NCBI RefSeq assembly: GCF_016428755.1
Contig: NZ_JAELTI010000001.1
Span: forward strand, 1-64,000
From: Allobosea sp. ASV33
GTDB lineage: Bacteria; Pseudomonadota; Alphaproteobacteria; Rhizobiales; Beijerinckiaceae
Direction of reading: 5' to 3'
DNA length: 64,000 nt
Below are positions 43,259 through 52,497 of the stretch, one piece after another. Numbering within the stretch: position 1 is the stretch's first letter; each line of letters opens with the position of its first letter. The notes beneath the pieces are model-generated. The model saw only the letters and a program-made list of their open reading frames with translations. It had not been told where the DNA came from and did not search any database. The position numbers and the translations under genes were made by a program.

Positions 43259-44386
43259 ATGTCGGACATGGTGGATGATGGGATTGCGCTTTGCCTGTCG
43301 GGCGGCGGCTACCGCGCCATGGTCTTCCATCTCGGTGCGCTCCTTCGGCTGAACGAAGCCGGCCTACTCTCGAGGCTGTCGAGGGTTTCGTCCGTCTCCG
43401 GCGGCTCGATCACCGCGGCCTACCTCGGTCTCCGCTGGAAGGATCTTCATTTCAAGGACGGTCGAGCCGCCAATCTGGAGGCCGTCGTCACGGGGGTCCG
43501 GAAGATGGCAAGGACGTCCGTGGACGTCGGCGCCGTCCTCAAGGGCATCTTGCTACCGGGTTCGATCAGCGAGCGCGTCGCCGCAGCATATGATGAGGTC
43601 CTGTTCGAGGGCGCGACGCTCGCCGACCTGCCGGACGACGCAGGCGGCAAGGCCCCACGCTTCGTGCTGAACGCGACCAACGTGCAGTCGGCCGCCCTCT
43701 GGCGCTTCTCGCGTCCCTACATGGGCGACTACAGGGTCGGCCGCGTCCGGTCGCCCAAGGTGGCCCTGTCGCTGGCCGTCGCCGCTTCATCGGCCTTTCC
43801 GCCCATCCTGTCGCCGCTCACGCTGCCCGTCGACGGCCCCTACCAGGACGTCGACGGCGGCGACCTGCAGAGGCCCGAGTTCCGCGACGCCGTGGTCCTC
43901 AGCGACGGCGGTGTCTACGACAACCTCGGACTGGAGACCGCGTTCAAGCGCCACCGCACCTTGCTGGTCAGCGACGCCGGCCAGAAGATTCAGGCGGAGG
44001 AGGGTCCGGCGGACGACTGGGCCCGGCATTCGCTCCGCATTCTCGACGTCGTCGACAACCAGGTGCGGAGCCTGCGCAAGCGCCAGCTGATCGGCTCGTT
44101 CGAGAGCGGCGAGCGGACGGGAGCATATTGGAGCGTCCGAACGAGGTTCGAGGACTACGAACTCGCGAACGACCCCCTCGGCTGCTGCGCGCGAAGCTCC
44201 GACCCATTGGCGGCCGTACCGACCCGGCTTGAGGCCATGCCCGACAAGCTCCAGGAACGGCTGATGAACTGGGGCTATGCGATCACCGATGCAGCGCTTC
44301 GCGCGCATTTCCCGCAGGATCTGCAGGCGCGTCTCGGTGTCGTCGTCTCGCTCCCGAATGGGTTTCCGTATCCGGGCGGCTACTAG
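43259..44386 (+). CDS. Patatin-like phospholipase
   Basis: 375 residues. Patatin motifs: oxyanion-hole glycines in SGGGYRA (14-20), nucleophile Ser47 in SVSGG, and the catalytic Asp216 in SDGGVYDN. VSSVSGGSITAAYLGLRW is the expected nucleophile-elbow helix. A downstream segment (HRTLLVSDAGQ) also fits the family. Patatin-like lipases serve as membrane-damaging effectors in several anti-phage systems. It follows the HNH gene by 112 bp on the same strand, so it may be a second effector of the island or an adjacent independent gene. A second in-frame ATG at 43268 is possible. Confidence 0.82.
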   Translation: MSDMVDDGIALCLSGGGYRAMVFHLGALLRLNEAGLLSRLSRVSSVSGGSITAAYLGLRWKDLHFKDGRAANLEAVVTGVRKMARTSVDVGAVLKGILLPGSISERVAAAYDEVLFEGATLADLPDDAGGKAPRFVLNATNVQSAALWRFSRPYMGDYRVGRVRSPKVALSLAVAASSAFPPILSPLTLPVDGPYQDVDGGDLQRPEFRDAVVLSDGGVYDNLGLETAFKRHRTLLVSDAGQKIQAEEGPADDWARHSLRILDVVDNQVRSLRKRQLIGSFESGERTGAYWSVRTRFEDYELANDPLGCCARSSDPLAAVPTRLEAMPDKLQERLMNWGYAITDAALRAHFPQDLQARLGVVVSLPNGFPYPGGY

Positions 44387-44414
44387 CCGTCCCCTTCGCC
44401 CCGGGAGGAGAGAC

Positions 44415-44695
44415 ATGCCTGGAAGCAGGTTTGACGGAGCGTTGAGACCTCCCTTTGTAAGGCGGATGATCTTTGCCTACGACCCGGCGGCGCCGCTCGA
44501 CCTGCAGACGGCGGTCGTCAACGTCGCCACCGTTACCTTGCCCTGGGAGATGCCCCACCCCGGACCGGTCGGCGCGTACATCGAGTGATCGACGCGGATC
44601 CGGCGAGCGGCGGCTTCTACGCTCCAGTCAACCTCGACGATCCCCCGCCGCAGGTCCAAGACGGTTTGCCTATTCCCGCCTTCCCGTTCATCTGA
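44415..44695 (+). pseudogene. Remnant N-terminus of a gluzincin-type protein, frameshifted
   Basis: A 57-codon frame begins at 44415 with a strong GGGAGGAGAGAC upstream and reads PPFVRRMIFAYDPAAPLDLQ, ATVTLPWEMPHPGPVGAYIE, then stops at 44586-44588. In the overlapping frame the sequence continues IDADPASGGFYAPVNLDDP to a stop at 44693-44695. Together they resemble, from memory of the family, the N-terminal part of large gluzincin-type proteins, whose HExxH catalytic part is absent here. It is thus a frameshifted, truncated fragment. Alternatively the first 57 residues could be a small protein on their own. Confidence 0.4.
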
Positions 44696-44721
44696 CCGCG
44701 AGCTAGCCTGGTGCGCGGCGA

Positions 44722-46074
44722 CTAATGACCAGCCGCCGGTTCGATCTCGAGTTCGACGAATATCTCACCGCTGATCATGGTCTCAATGTCCGTGCGCCAA
44801 GGCTGCGGCTTATCGAGCCATTGTCGTTCGTATTCTACATAGAGTGGGAGCGTTCGCGCCCGCTCGTCGCCGAGGAGCGAAAAGTAGTTGCGCGTGTTGC
44901 TGACGCGGCTGCCGATTTCCAGCAGGAGCGGCGATTTGGGGATCGGGTCGTACTTGGTGCGATCGGTGGAAACAACGGCCATAGCGGTGGGCTTCTTATT
45001 GCCCTTGGGCCGCGGCAGGATGGCGTCGAGGATGCTACTCGGCTCGGTCTGCTTGCCGTCCTCCCGGTCGTTCCAGGGCGTCGAGTTGGTGCTGCCGTGG
45101 TGGCCTATTTTGAGGAAGTCGACCGGCTTGCCGAGCTCGATCTTATGTTTTTCCCAGGCGACATTCCACGCGAAGTTCTTCTTACCTTCGACATAGGCCC
45201 CGTTCCACTCGGCGTCGCCGACGAACAGCAGGCGCCGCCCGCGCCACTCGATGAGCAGGATGACGCTGGTGTTGTTGACCACCTCGCCCTCCTCCTCGGC
45301 GAAGGCGAACACGTTTGACATCATTCGCGAGCGCAGGCGTCGGAAATCCGTGCCGCTGATGTTGGCGGGCGGAGCAGCGTCCAGCGCCGCAGCTGCGGCG
45401 GGCGAGCGCATGGCGCCGTTGGCGGCAAGAGCAAAGGTTTGTACGATGGTCCCGGCGTCCTCGCCCAGATAATAGTAATCGATATTTTCCTGTGGGCCGA
45501 GGACCTTGAACGCGGCGCCGGTGAGCGTCTCTGGCTGGAGCTTGGGAGCCGGAAGGCTGGCATGGACGTAGAGCGGTTCGATCTTGTTCTGCTTGGGCAA
45601 CGTTTCTGTGAGCGCCGTGAGTGCGCCATCATTGGCGATATGATAGCGCGATACGATGTCCTGCAACTCCGGGCTAAGCGACAGGTTTCGCGCCGCGATG
45701 CTGCGCATGGCCAGCGCCACCTCATCGTGAAGCTTGTGCTTGAACTCTGCCTGCGGATGTTTGCGGTTCATCGCCACGCTCATCCAGAGGTTCTCGATCA
45801 AGACGTCCTTGAACCAGTCGGGATCGAAACCCTTGATGTGATCCTCGTGCTCATGACTGACCAGCAACAGGTCGAGCCGGCGTTTGCCGTCGATCTTGGG
45901 CAGCTTCGTTTTAAGGTGATCGACGGCGACTTTGAGCACCGCGCCTTTTCCCCTTGTTCCGCAGTCGATGAGGATATGGAAATCGGCGCCATCTTTGCGG
46001 GCCTTCGGGATGGTCACGTGGATGCAGTCGCCAACGCCAACCGAGTAAGCGTGGATCAGGAGCTTATCGACCAC
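44722..46074 (-). CDS. Metallo-beta-lactamase-fold hydrolase (ComEC/Rec2-like)
   Basis: 450 residues. MBL core with LLIHAYSVGVGDCIHV, ILIDCGT, and the metal motif SHEHEDH (73-79). Later come RRLLFVGDAEW and LKIGHHGSTNS, typical of the stand-alone ComEC-like MBL branch acting on nucleic acids or nucleotides. No membrane helices. The gene overlaps the upstream metallopeptidase gene by 19 bases, so the two are co-translated. Substrate unknown; the peptidase-MBL pairing suggests a two-component effector or processing system. Confidence 0.8.
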   Translation of the reverse strand: MVDKLLIHAYSVGVGDCIHVTIPKARKDGADFHILIDCGTRGKGAVLKVAVDHLKTKLPKIDGKRRLDLLLVSHEHEDHIKGFDPDWFKDVLIENLWMSVAMNRKHPQAEFKHKLHDEVALAMRSIAARNLSLSPELQDIVSRYHIANDGALTALTETLPKQNKIEPLYVHASLPAPKLQPETLTGAAFKVLGPQENIDYYYLGEDAGTIVQTFALAANGAMRSPAAAAALDAAPPANISGTDFRRLRSRMMSNVFAFAEEEGEVVNNTSVILLIEWRGRRLLFVGDAEWNGAYVEGKKNFAWNVAWEKHKIELGKPVDFLKIGHHGSTNSTPWNDREDGKQTEPSSILDAILPRPKGNKKPTAMAVVSTDRTKYDPIPKSPLLLEIGSRVSNTRNYFSLLGDERARTLPLYVEYERQWLDKPQPWRTDIETMISGEIFVELEIEPAAGH

Positions 46075-48053
46075 GATCTGTCTCCCATCGCGTTGTTTTC
46101 GTCCTCGGAGTGATTGCTGATGCCGACATGCGGCGCGAGGCCGAACCGGACGGTACCGTTCACCACATATGAGCTAAGCGGCGCGATCGATTTCTGCAGA
46201 AGTCCTAGCGCGCCGCTGACTGGCACACCTCCAACGCTGCCCGCCTGGATGCGGGCTGCGAGCGCGGTGAGAAAGGCCTCGCGGCGACGAACGCCAGCCT
46301 CGGCTTCGGCATCGACTTCCGCGTCGCCCTTTTTGCCTCTGCCGGTGGGGGACCGCATCAGCGGCAGAATGCCTGGCTTGCGCGCCCAGGCGAGAAGATT
46401 GCCGTCGATGTCGAGAGCCAGAGTGGCGCCGCACAGCAGGTCCGTGGTCTGGCCGTCGAATTGTCCGAACTGCTTGCCTGCGAGCGGCACGTCCTCGCGC
46501 CAGACATATTGCAGTAATATGTGCTTGGCCTGTCGGCGGCGGCGCGTCGTGAACTTGACGGCGGTAGACAAGTCGCTGACCACAAGATCCGCGCCGTATG
46601 GGATCAGCAGCTGCCGCCGGTTGTCATCGAGGAAGCGGTAAGCGTTGGCGGGTGAACTGGCGATATCTCTGGCTTCATGAAACACCCTCATCTCAACCGG
46701 CGCGAGCACGGAGGACTCATCCGCCAGCTTCTTGATTCTCTTGGGTTCGAGGATGCCCCGCTTGCCGAAAGCCTTGAGCATCATCCCGCGATAGCCATCG
46801 GGATCGGTGGGATTGACGATTTGCTCGGCGCGCAACACCGCCTCCGCATAGTCTGCGAAGGTGACATCGACAGGTGGAAGCAGATCGAGCGCCTGTATGG
46901 CAAGATTCTGCATCCGGCTGGCAGTGAACCAGAGCGATTGCGGGACGCTATGTTCGCGTTTTGTGCGGTTGTAGCGATAGACCTCCCGCAGGATGTCGAA
47001 CATGACACCGGTCAGCACCTGCGACATATGATGGTGGCTTGGGCTATCATTGACCTCTTTGTATTTGAGCTTGTTGAGCGCGGTGCGCAGATAAGGCTTC
47101 TCATCCTTGCGTCCGAACTGTTCGGCGAGGCTGGAGAGTGCGCTGTCCTTGTCGAGATCGCCGTTGGTGACCTCGCCGATCTGCCGGCGAAGCTTGCTAT
47201 TGCGAAATGCGATGAGGATAGCCGAGATGTCCCCCACGAACTCATGGAAGGCAGCTGTCTCGACAAATACGGATTCGCGATAGAGCGGCCTAACGCCATC
47301 AAGCACGGCGTGGCCGAATTCGTGGTTGATGATATCGGCCGAAAGACAGGTGTGAACCCGGTCGCCATTGTAGTCGAAATAGTAAAATTGCAGCGACTTG
47401 CTGTCGCGATCGTAATAGGCGTTCTCGCCGTAGCCTGCATGTGGCACGACGATCAAGCGGTTGCCCTCGAACCCCCAGCTGATACGGCGGCCGAGGCCTG
47501 CGCCGCTTTCGTAGAAATTCAGCGCACTTTGCAATGTCGCCCAAACGTTGACCTGATGTGACTGGGGCGTGTCGAGATTGTTGCGGTCGAGGATCACGCC
47601 GTTGTCGTCGCGGAAGACATTGTCCTTCTTGTCCCACTTGGCGGGCCGGTTGAGCGCCTCGGTGGTTCCGTCATAGTCGATGACAACGAATCGAGCGCTT
47701 GTCGGACCATCGGAAATGCCGGGCTCCCACGGGACCGTGAACGTCTCGTCAAAGTTATAGGCCTTGGTCGCCTCGCGGACGGCAGGATCCTGGAAATAGA
47801 CATCAAAGGGAATGCTGACCGTCAGCTCGTCAAGCGTACTGCTGTCGAGATACTGCCGAGCCGAATAGAGATCGATGCGCGCAGCAGCGGTTACACGTTT
47901 GAGTTTTTCGGCTGCCTTCCTCGCCGGCGCGCTTCGCTTGGCGGCCGACGCCGTGGTCCTGCCAGGAGCTTTTGTTCGTGGCGGCATTGCAACGACCTCT
48001 CGCTCGGCGGCGCGAGTGCGAAGCGCTCCGCCCTTAGCTTGCTTTTGAGCCAC
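46056..48053 (-). CDS. Gluzincin-type (M4-like) metallopeptidase
   Basis: 665 residues. A basic, Ala/Lys-rich N-terminal ~60 residues precede a conserved N-domain and the zinc motif NHEFGHAVLDG (His244, Glu245, His248). The third ligand Glu271 lies 23 residues on (AAFHEFVGD), the HExxH-(~23)-E spacing of gluzincins. No signal peptide; the protein appears cytoplasmic. C-terminal ~250 residues are probably substrate-recognition. First gene of the pair with the MBL hydrolase. It is not a close copy of the fragment at 44415-44695 but belongs to the same broad class. Confidence 0.78.
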   Translation of the reverse strand: MAQKQAKGGALRTRAAEREVVAMPPRTKAPGRTTASAAKRSAPARKAAEKLKRVTAAARIDLYSARQYLDSSTLDELTVSIPFDVYFQDPAVREATKAYNFDETFTVPWEPGISDGPTSARFVVIDYDGTTEALNRPAKWDKKDNVFRDDNGVILDRNNLDTPQSHQVNVWATLQSALNFYESGAGLGRRISWGFEGNRLIVVPHAGYGENAYYDRDSKSLQFYYFDYNGDRVHTCLSADIINHEFGHAVLDGVRPLYRESVFVETAAFHEFVGDISAILIAFRNSKLRRQIGEVTNGDLDKDSALSSLAEQFGRKDEKPYLRTALNKLKYKEVNDSPSHHHMSQVLTGVMFDILREVYRYNRTKREHSVPQSLWFTASRMQNLAIQALDLLPPVDVTFADYAEAVLRAEQIVNPTDPDGYRGMMLKAFGKRGILEPKRIKKLADESSVLAPVEMRVFHEARDIASSPANAYRFLDDNRRQLLIPYGADLVVSDLSTAVKFTTRRRRQAKHILLQYVWREDVPLAGKQFGQFDGQTTDLLCGATLALDIDGNLLAWARKPGILPLMRSPTGRGKKGDAEVDAEAEAGVRRREAFLTALAARIQAGSVGGVPVSGALGLLQKSIAPLSSYVVNGTVRFGLAPHVGISNHSEDENNAMGDRSWSISS

Positions 48054-48570
48054 CGTAGTCGAACGGCGCAGCGGCGCAAGGTCCTGCGGATCTTTACTTC
48101 AGCCAACTTGCAACAACAATTCTCCGTCCTGTTGGGCCTGAATAGACCCATCGTGTCAGTCCAAGAATTGCTTTGCCGTCTGTGGTGCGGTGTGGTTTCG
48201 GTATGCGAAATTGGCTCTGCTGAGAGGGCCCTCGCGCTCTACTCGGCCGCGAGGTAGAGGGACGCGGGGCGGTCAGCGTCTTGACCACATGAATGAGGAC
48301 AAAGACCTGGTGGGTCTGGGTGAAGGACTAGGCGATGCACTCGTGGCGACCGCCGTTGCGGTCCACCATGACAAAGGGCCGTTTGCCGATGACTTGTAGC
48401 CGTTGATCCAACGTCGCGGCGATGATCGCTACCCTAAACTCATCGAGAATCTCAGGATCGCGCTGTTGGAGGTAACGCTCGATCTCAGAATTGGCGATCA
48501 GTCGGGCCTGCGCTTTCTGGCTTGAACGAGAGCCTTGGTATCCAGCTTGGCCTGATCTATCGCCACTTGA
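48054..48570. other. Left flank of the transposition genes
   Basis: 517 bp without a convincing gene. Short frames (for example 48407-48526, KLIENLRIALLEVTLDL) might be decayed N-terminal TniA sequence, but I could not align them. The transposon end is not identified. Confidence 0.35.
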
Positions 48571-50115
48571 ATCCGCGCCGCTGACGAGCGACTTGTTCTG
48601 CCTGGAACCAGCAAGGAGGTGATCGGACGTAAGGTCGTGGAATCCGTCCTCGCCAAGCGCGGGACATGGGAGATCCTGGTCAAACGAGAAGGGCGGGCGG
48701 AAGCGGAGCGGCTTTTGCGCCTGACGGGGGCTGGCCCCACGGGAGAGTATCCGCTTGCAGAGGTCGAGGCCGACCATACACCGCTTGACGTCATGGTCAT
48801 GGAAGGAGGCGTCGTTCTCGGCAGGCCTTGGCTCACCATGCTCATCGATCGCTTCTCGCAGATGGTGCTGGGCTTCTCGATTTCCTTCGTTCCACCGTCT
48901 TGGGTCTCGGTCATGGAGGCTCTGCGACATGCCGTCCTGCCCAAGGACGAGGAACTTCAGCGCTGGGCGGAGTATGACGGAAAGCCATTCCAGTTCGACT
49001 GGCCATGCTTCGGGGCACCCGACGTCCTCATCGTTGACCAGGGATCTGAATTTCTCTCGGCTTCGATGGTCGCGACCGAAGCAGCCCTCAACATGAGGCT
49101 TCTCCAGCTGCCGAAAGCCAGCGGCGACAAGAAGGGCACGATCGAGGGTCAGTTTCACCGCCTCAATCGCGAACGCATGCATAGTATGAACGGCACGACG
49201 TTTTCGAACCCTCAGAAGCGCGGCAAATACAAATCACAGGACGACGCGATCTTCTCACTCAACGATGTTCGCTACGTCGTCATCAGATGGGTGGTCGATA
49301 CGCATAACCGCACTCCCAATTCCAGGACCAACAAGATTCCTGCCGAGCTGTGGCGGAAGGGGATGGACGAGGTCGGCCAAAAACCGGCGCCGCCTAAGGA
49401 ACTCATCGCCCCGCTCGTCGGAAAGGTCGTTTCCTGTAAGCTGCGCCGGGAGGGCGTCCGCCACAAAAAACTGCGTTGGAACTCGAACGCTTTTCGCGCT
49501 CTGCGAGAAAGGGTCGGACGGTCCTGTGACGTCCTGATCCGCATCGATCCTAAGGATCTCCGAAAGGGCTACGTCCTCGATCCAGATACACATGCTTGGA
49601 TCGAAGGCGATCTGATGGCCGAGCGCTCGATCGAAAACATGACGCTCGGCCAGTACGAGTTCCTCAAGGCCAGAACCGATGATGCACGGGTCGTCGACGA
49701 GGACTACGAGCTAAAGCTCGCGCGCGGCAGCCAAGCTCAATTCGATTTTGTCGAAAAGCGCAGGCGCCAGAACGGCGTCATTCCGAAGCCGATCGCGGCC
49801 TTCATCACGGAGGGGTCCCGGGCGGTCGAGCACATTCATGGTGAACGCCACGATCAACAAGCCAGTGCGCAGGCGGTCGGAACCCACAATCTCGATGGGC
49901 CCATTCTTTCACCTGCTCCGGATCCGAACGGCCCATATCGCGATGCCGTGCTGCGGCCCGTCGACCCGTATCCAAAGCGAGATGAGACAGGGCGCTATCC
50001 CGGGGATTGGCAGCCCCCTCCCCCCATCGCGCTTTCAGCGCCTGCCGCATTGCCGGAACCAGATGTGCAGCCCCTGCCATCTCCCCAAACCTATGTCGGG
50101 CGACGTCGCCGATGA
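48571..50115 (+). CDS. tniA: TniA/TnsB-like DDE transposase, 5'-truncated
   Basis: The frame is open from 48571 after a stop at 48568-48570; a GTG at 48619 overlaps an AAGGAGG and is poorly spaced, so the start is uncertain. Counting from 48619, the rve/RNase-H catalytic triad is present: Asp52 (ADHTPLD), Asp140 (IVDQGSEF) and Glu176 (GTIEGQFH). The Mu-type C-terminal domain follows. The usual 150-200-residue N-terminal DNA-binding HTH domains are missing or frameshifted, so the transposase is probably defective. Translationally coupled to tniB (ATGA overlap). Confidence 0.8.
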   Translation: MRAADERLVLPGTSKEVIGRKVVESVLAKRGTWEILVKREGRAEAERLLRLTGAGPTGEYPLAEVEADHTPLDVMVMEGGVVLGRPWLTMLIDRFSQMVLGFSISFVPPSWVSVMEALRHAVLPKDEELQRWAEYDGKPFQFDWPCFGAPDVLIVDQGSEFLSASMVATEAALNMRLLQLPKASGDKKGTIEGQFHRLNRERMHSMNGTTFSNPQKRGKYKSQDDAIFSLNDVRYVVIRWVVDTHNRTPNSRTNKIPAELWRKGMDEVGQKPAPPKELIAPLVGKVVSCKLRREGVRHKKLRWNSNAFRALRERVGRSCDVLIRIDPKDLRKGYVLDPDTHAWIEGDLMAERSIENMTLGQYEFLKARTDDARVVDEDYELKLARGSQAQFDFVEKRRRQNGVIPKPIAAFITEGSRAVEHIHGERHDQQASAQAVGTHNLDGPILSPAPDPNGPYRDAVLRPVDPYPKRDETGRYPGDWQPPPPIALSAPAALPEPDVQPLPSPQTYVGRRRR

Positions 50116-51257
50116 ACAACTCGAAAGCCCCCTCCTCCATGCAGCCCTTTATTGAGCGCGCCACCGCGAGGCCTTTGCGATCCCCCCACTGGAGCGATGC
50201 TTCCGTTTCCCGGCGTCTTAGCCACATCGGAAAGTTTGTCGCCGTGACGCCCAGCCTGCAGAGCTCGATCTCCTTTATCCAGACGTTGATGGCCAGCCAT
50301 CTCACCGCCCCTGAAGGTGAGATCGCATTCCTGCTCGGGGAAACCCGCGCTGGCAAGACGACGGCGATTAACGAGGTGATCGCGGAAACGGCGGAGGAAA
50401 CCGGCGGCCAGATTGTAAGCCAGCTTCTTGATGACCAGCGCGATTCCGAGGCGATGGTCTCGGTCCTGGTGAAGACGCCGAACGGGTGGGAGCGTCCCAT
50501 CGTCAAGATCTACGTGCCCAAAGCCCCGACATTCAACGGCCTGCTGAACGACGTGTTGCTCGCCTTCGACATCAAATTGCCGAGATCCGCGACGTTCGCC
50601 GAGCGGCAATTGGCACTCGGCCGCCAATTGAAGGGCCAGGCGACCCGCCTCGTGGTATTCGACGATACCCAGCACATCTGCGAGAAGGGCAAAACCTCCG
50701 CCGCCTACGAGGGAGCGGACGTCTTCAAGGTTCTGGCCAAAACCGGCCAGGCTCAAGTTCTGTGTGTCGGTCTTGAACACACCATCGAGATCAAGGACGC
50801 CAATCCTCAGGCCGAGTGGCTCGGCGGCGAAGTGCATGTCGTCAGACCACACGACATTACGGCAGAGCGGAGCTCGTCGCTCGCAACCTATTGCGCGACC
50901 CTGAACAAGGAATTGCCTTTCGATACACCGAGTGCCCTTGGAGAGCCCGACGTCTTTCTGCCGCTCGGCACGTACTGCGATGGTTATGAAGGGCGCATCG
51001 CCACGATCGTGCGCTTGGCGGCGCGCTATGCGATCGAGCGCAACCTGCCCTGCCTCAACCGCCTGGTCTTCGAAAACTACCTGCGCGACAAACTCCAGAT
51101 CGCCGATCAGGAGAATCCATTCCGAATGACCGCTGAGGAGCTGGAAACGCTCCCGGCTCTGGTGGCTGCGGCTCGGAAGGATCGCATCGTCAGCGCCGAA
51201 AAGCGGCGTTCACGGGGGAAGCGAAACCGGACCGCGTTCGGAGCCCGCGGCCGGTGA
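50112..51257 (+). CDS. tniB: TniB/TnsC-like AAA+ ATPase
   Basis: 381 residues. Walker A GETRAGKTT (76-84), Walker B LVVFDDTQHI, sensor-like ATPase features (AQVLCVGLEHTIEIKD) and a C-terminal helical domain. This is the transposition regulator that selects targets with TniQ and stimulates TniA. It overlaps tniA by 4 bases and tniQ by 4 bases (GTGA). Confidence 0.88.
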   Translation: MNNSKAPSSMQPFIERATARPLRSPHWSDASVSRRLSHIGKFVAVTPSLQSSISFIQTLMASHLTAPEGEIAFLLGETRAGKTTAINEVIAETAEETGGQIVSQLLDDQRDSEAMVSVLVKTPNGWERPIVKIYVPKAPTFNGLLNDVLLAFDIKLPRSATFAERQLALGRQLKGQATRLVVFDDTQHICEKGKTSAAYEGADVFKVLAKTGQAQVLCVGLEHTIEIKDANPQAEWLGGEVHVVRPHDITAERSSSLATYCATLNKELPFDTPSALGEPDVFLPLGTYCDGYEGRIATIVRLAARYAIERNLPCLNRLVFENYLRDKLQIADQENPFRMTAEELETLPALVAAARKDRIVSAEKRRSRGKRNRTAFGARGR

Positions 51258-52090
51258 GCTCAACTGATCAGTTGTCGTGGGCGCCACCGCGCTGGACACC
51301 AGTGCTGCGCTCCGAGGAGCCGGCGCATGGCTTATACCTTCGTCTGTGCGACACCAATGGTCTCGCCAGGAGCGCCATAATGCGAACCCTGACCGGAGTG
51401 CGCTGCGAGAGGGTTTGGAACGGCCGTGATCTACATGCGCTCGCCGAGATCTCCAAATGCCCGATGGCTGACCTCGAACGAAGCGCTTTCCGGGGCGGCT
51501 CAGGCCGAGCGATCCGCGTGCGCGAGCACGTCCTTGACTCCAGAGACGATCTTTTGAAGTCGCCGCGAAGGTCGTGCCCTGACTGCCTCAACGAGTCTCA
51601 TCATCATCGCTTGTGGTGGGATCTCGCCTTCATCGCCACCTGCCCCCGGCATCTGCGACGGCTAGCCTCGCATTGCAGCTGCGGACGACCTCTCAGCTGG
51701 AAGGACGGCCTGCTCGCGCGATGCTTCGCATGCGACCACGGTGACGTCGCTGCGGTAGCGGTTGAAGAAGCCGACATCTATGTTGTCGAACTCGACCGCT
51801 GGTTTCTTGCGCAGCTCGGCGTTGGTGATGTTTCCTTGATTCCGCCAGCGCTCCACGGCTTGCAGCTTCGGCAGGCAATTCAGGTCATCGAGCGGACCGC
51901 CGTGCTCGACCTCTTGGGCTACGATGACCCGAATGCGGGGCTTTACGATCTTCATATGGATGCCGCCAAGGCACGAGCTCACGGCTTTCGCCTGATATAC
52001 GAGGGGCGCCTCGAGGCTCTTCTCGACCGTGTTCATGCCGGTAATGTGGGCGACTGGATCAAGCTTATTCGGGATAGCATGATCCGCTAG
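51254..52090 (+). CDS. tniQ: TniQ-family target-selection protein
   Basis: 278 residues from a GTG overlapping the tniB stop. N-terminal PDEPAHGLYLRLC-like start (SEEPAHGLYLRLCDTNG) and a zinc-ribbon set typical of TniQ: SCPDC, ATCPRH, then HCSCG and RCFACDHG. It is shorter than many TniQ proteins, lacking an extended C-terminal region. It should direct the TniAB complex to target DNA. No resolvase (tniR) follows. Confidence 0.85.
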   Translation: MSSTDQLSWAPPRWTPVLRSEEPAHGLYLRLCDTNGLARSAIMRTLTGVRCERVWNGRDLHALAEISKCPMADLERSAFRGGSGRAIRVREHVLDSRDDLLKSPRRSCPDCLNESHHHRLWWDLAFIATCPRHLRRLASHCSCGRPLSWKDGLLARCFACDHGDVAAVAVEEADIYVVELDRWFLAQLGVGDVSLIPPALHGLQLRQAIQVIERTAVLDLLGYDDPNAGLYDLHMDAAKARAHGFRLIYEGRLEALLDRVHAGNVGDWIKLIRDSMIR

Positions 52091-52497
52091 ACGCGCCCGC
52101 TGGCCGAAGGGTCATGCGCGACAGACACTATGATACTCTCTGGGCGTGCATCGGATGACGAGCCGAGCGGCAGCGATGGCCTGGATCTACTTGGTTTAAG
52201 GCTCGCTGAGGATCCAATCCGGAAACAGCACCTCGCGCAATCGGCCGATCGCGCTCCTACGTCCCCATTCCTTGGCACATTCTGCTCTCATCTTCTCTTG
52301 GGCTCGGCGATTTGCGCCAGCGCCGCGACCGGTACGCGCGCCCGTCGCCAAAGGTCCTAGATCGACTTGAACGGCAGACGGGCTCGGGCCGGGATGATCG
52401 CGGCAGCGTGGGCGTTTGAAAGCCCTTTCACCATCCGCAGCCCCAGGCGGACAGCAAACTGCCCCCGGTCATCAAAGCGGGGCTCGCGCGCTGATTA
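52091..52497. other. Stretch right of tniQ
   Basis: 407 bp, no gene seen. It probably contains the right transposon end, but no clear terminal repeats were identified by eye. Confidence 0.4.

Noticed and set aside
48328-49182. Minus-strand frame across the start of tniA
   Set aside because: The plus strand carries the transposase triad over most of this interval; only its end (48328-48500) is ambiguous.
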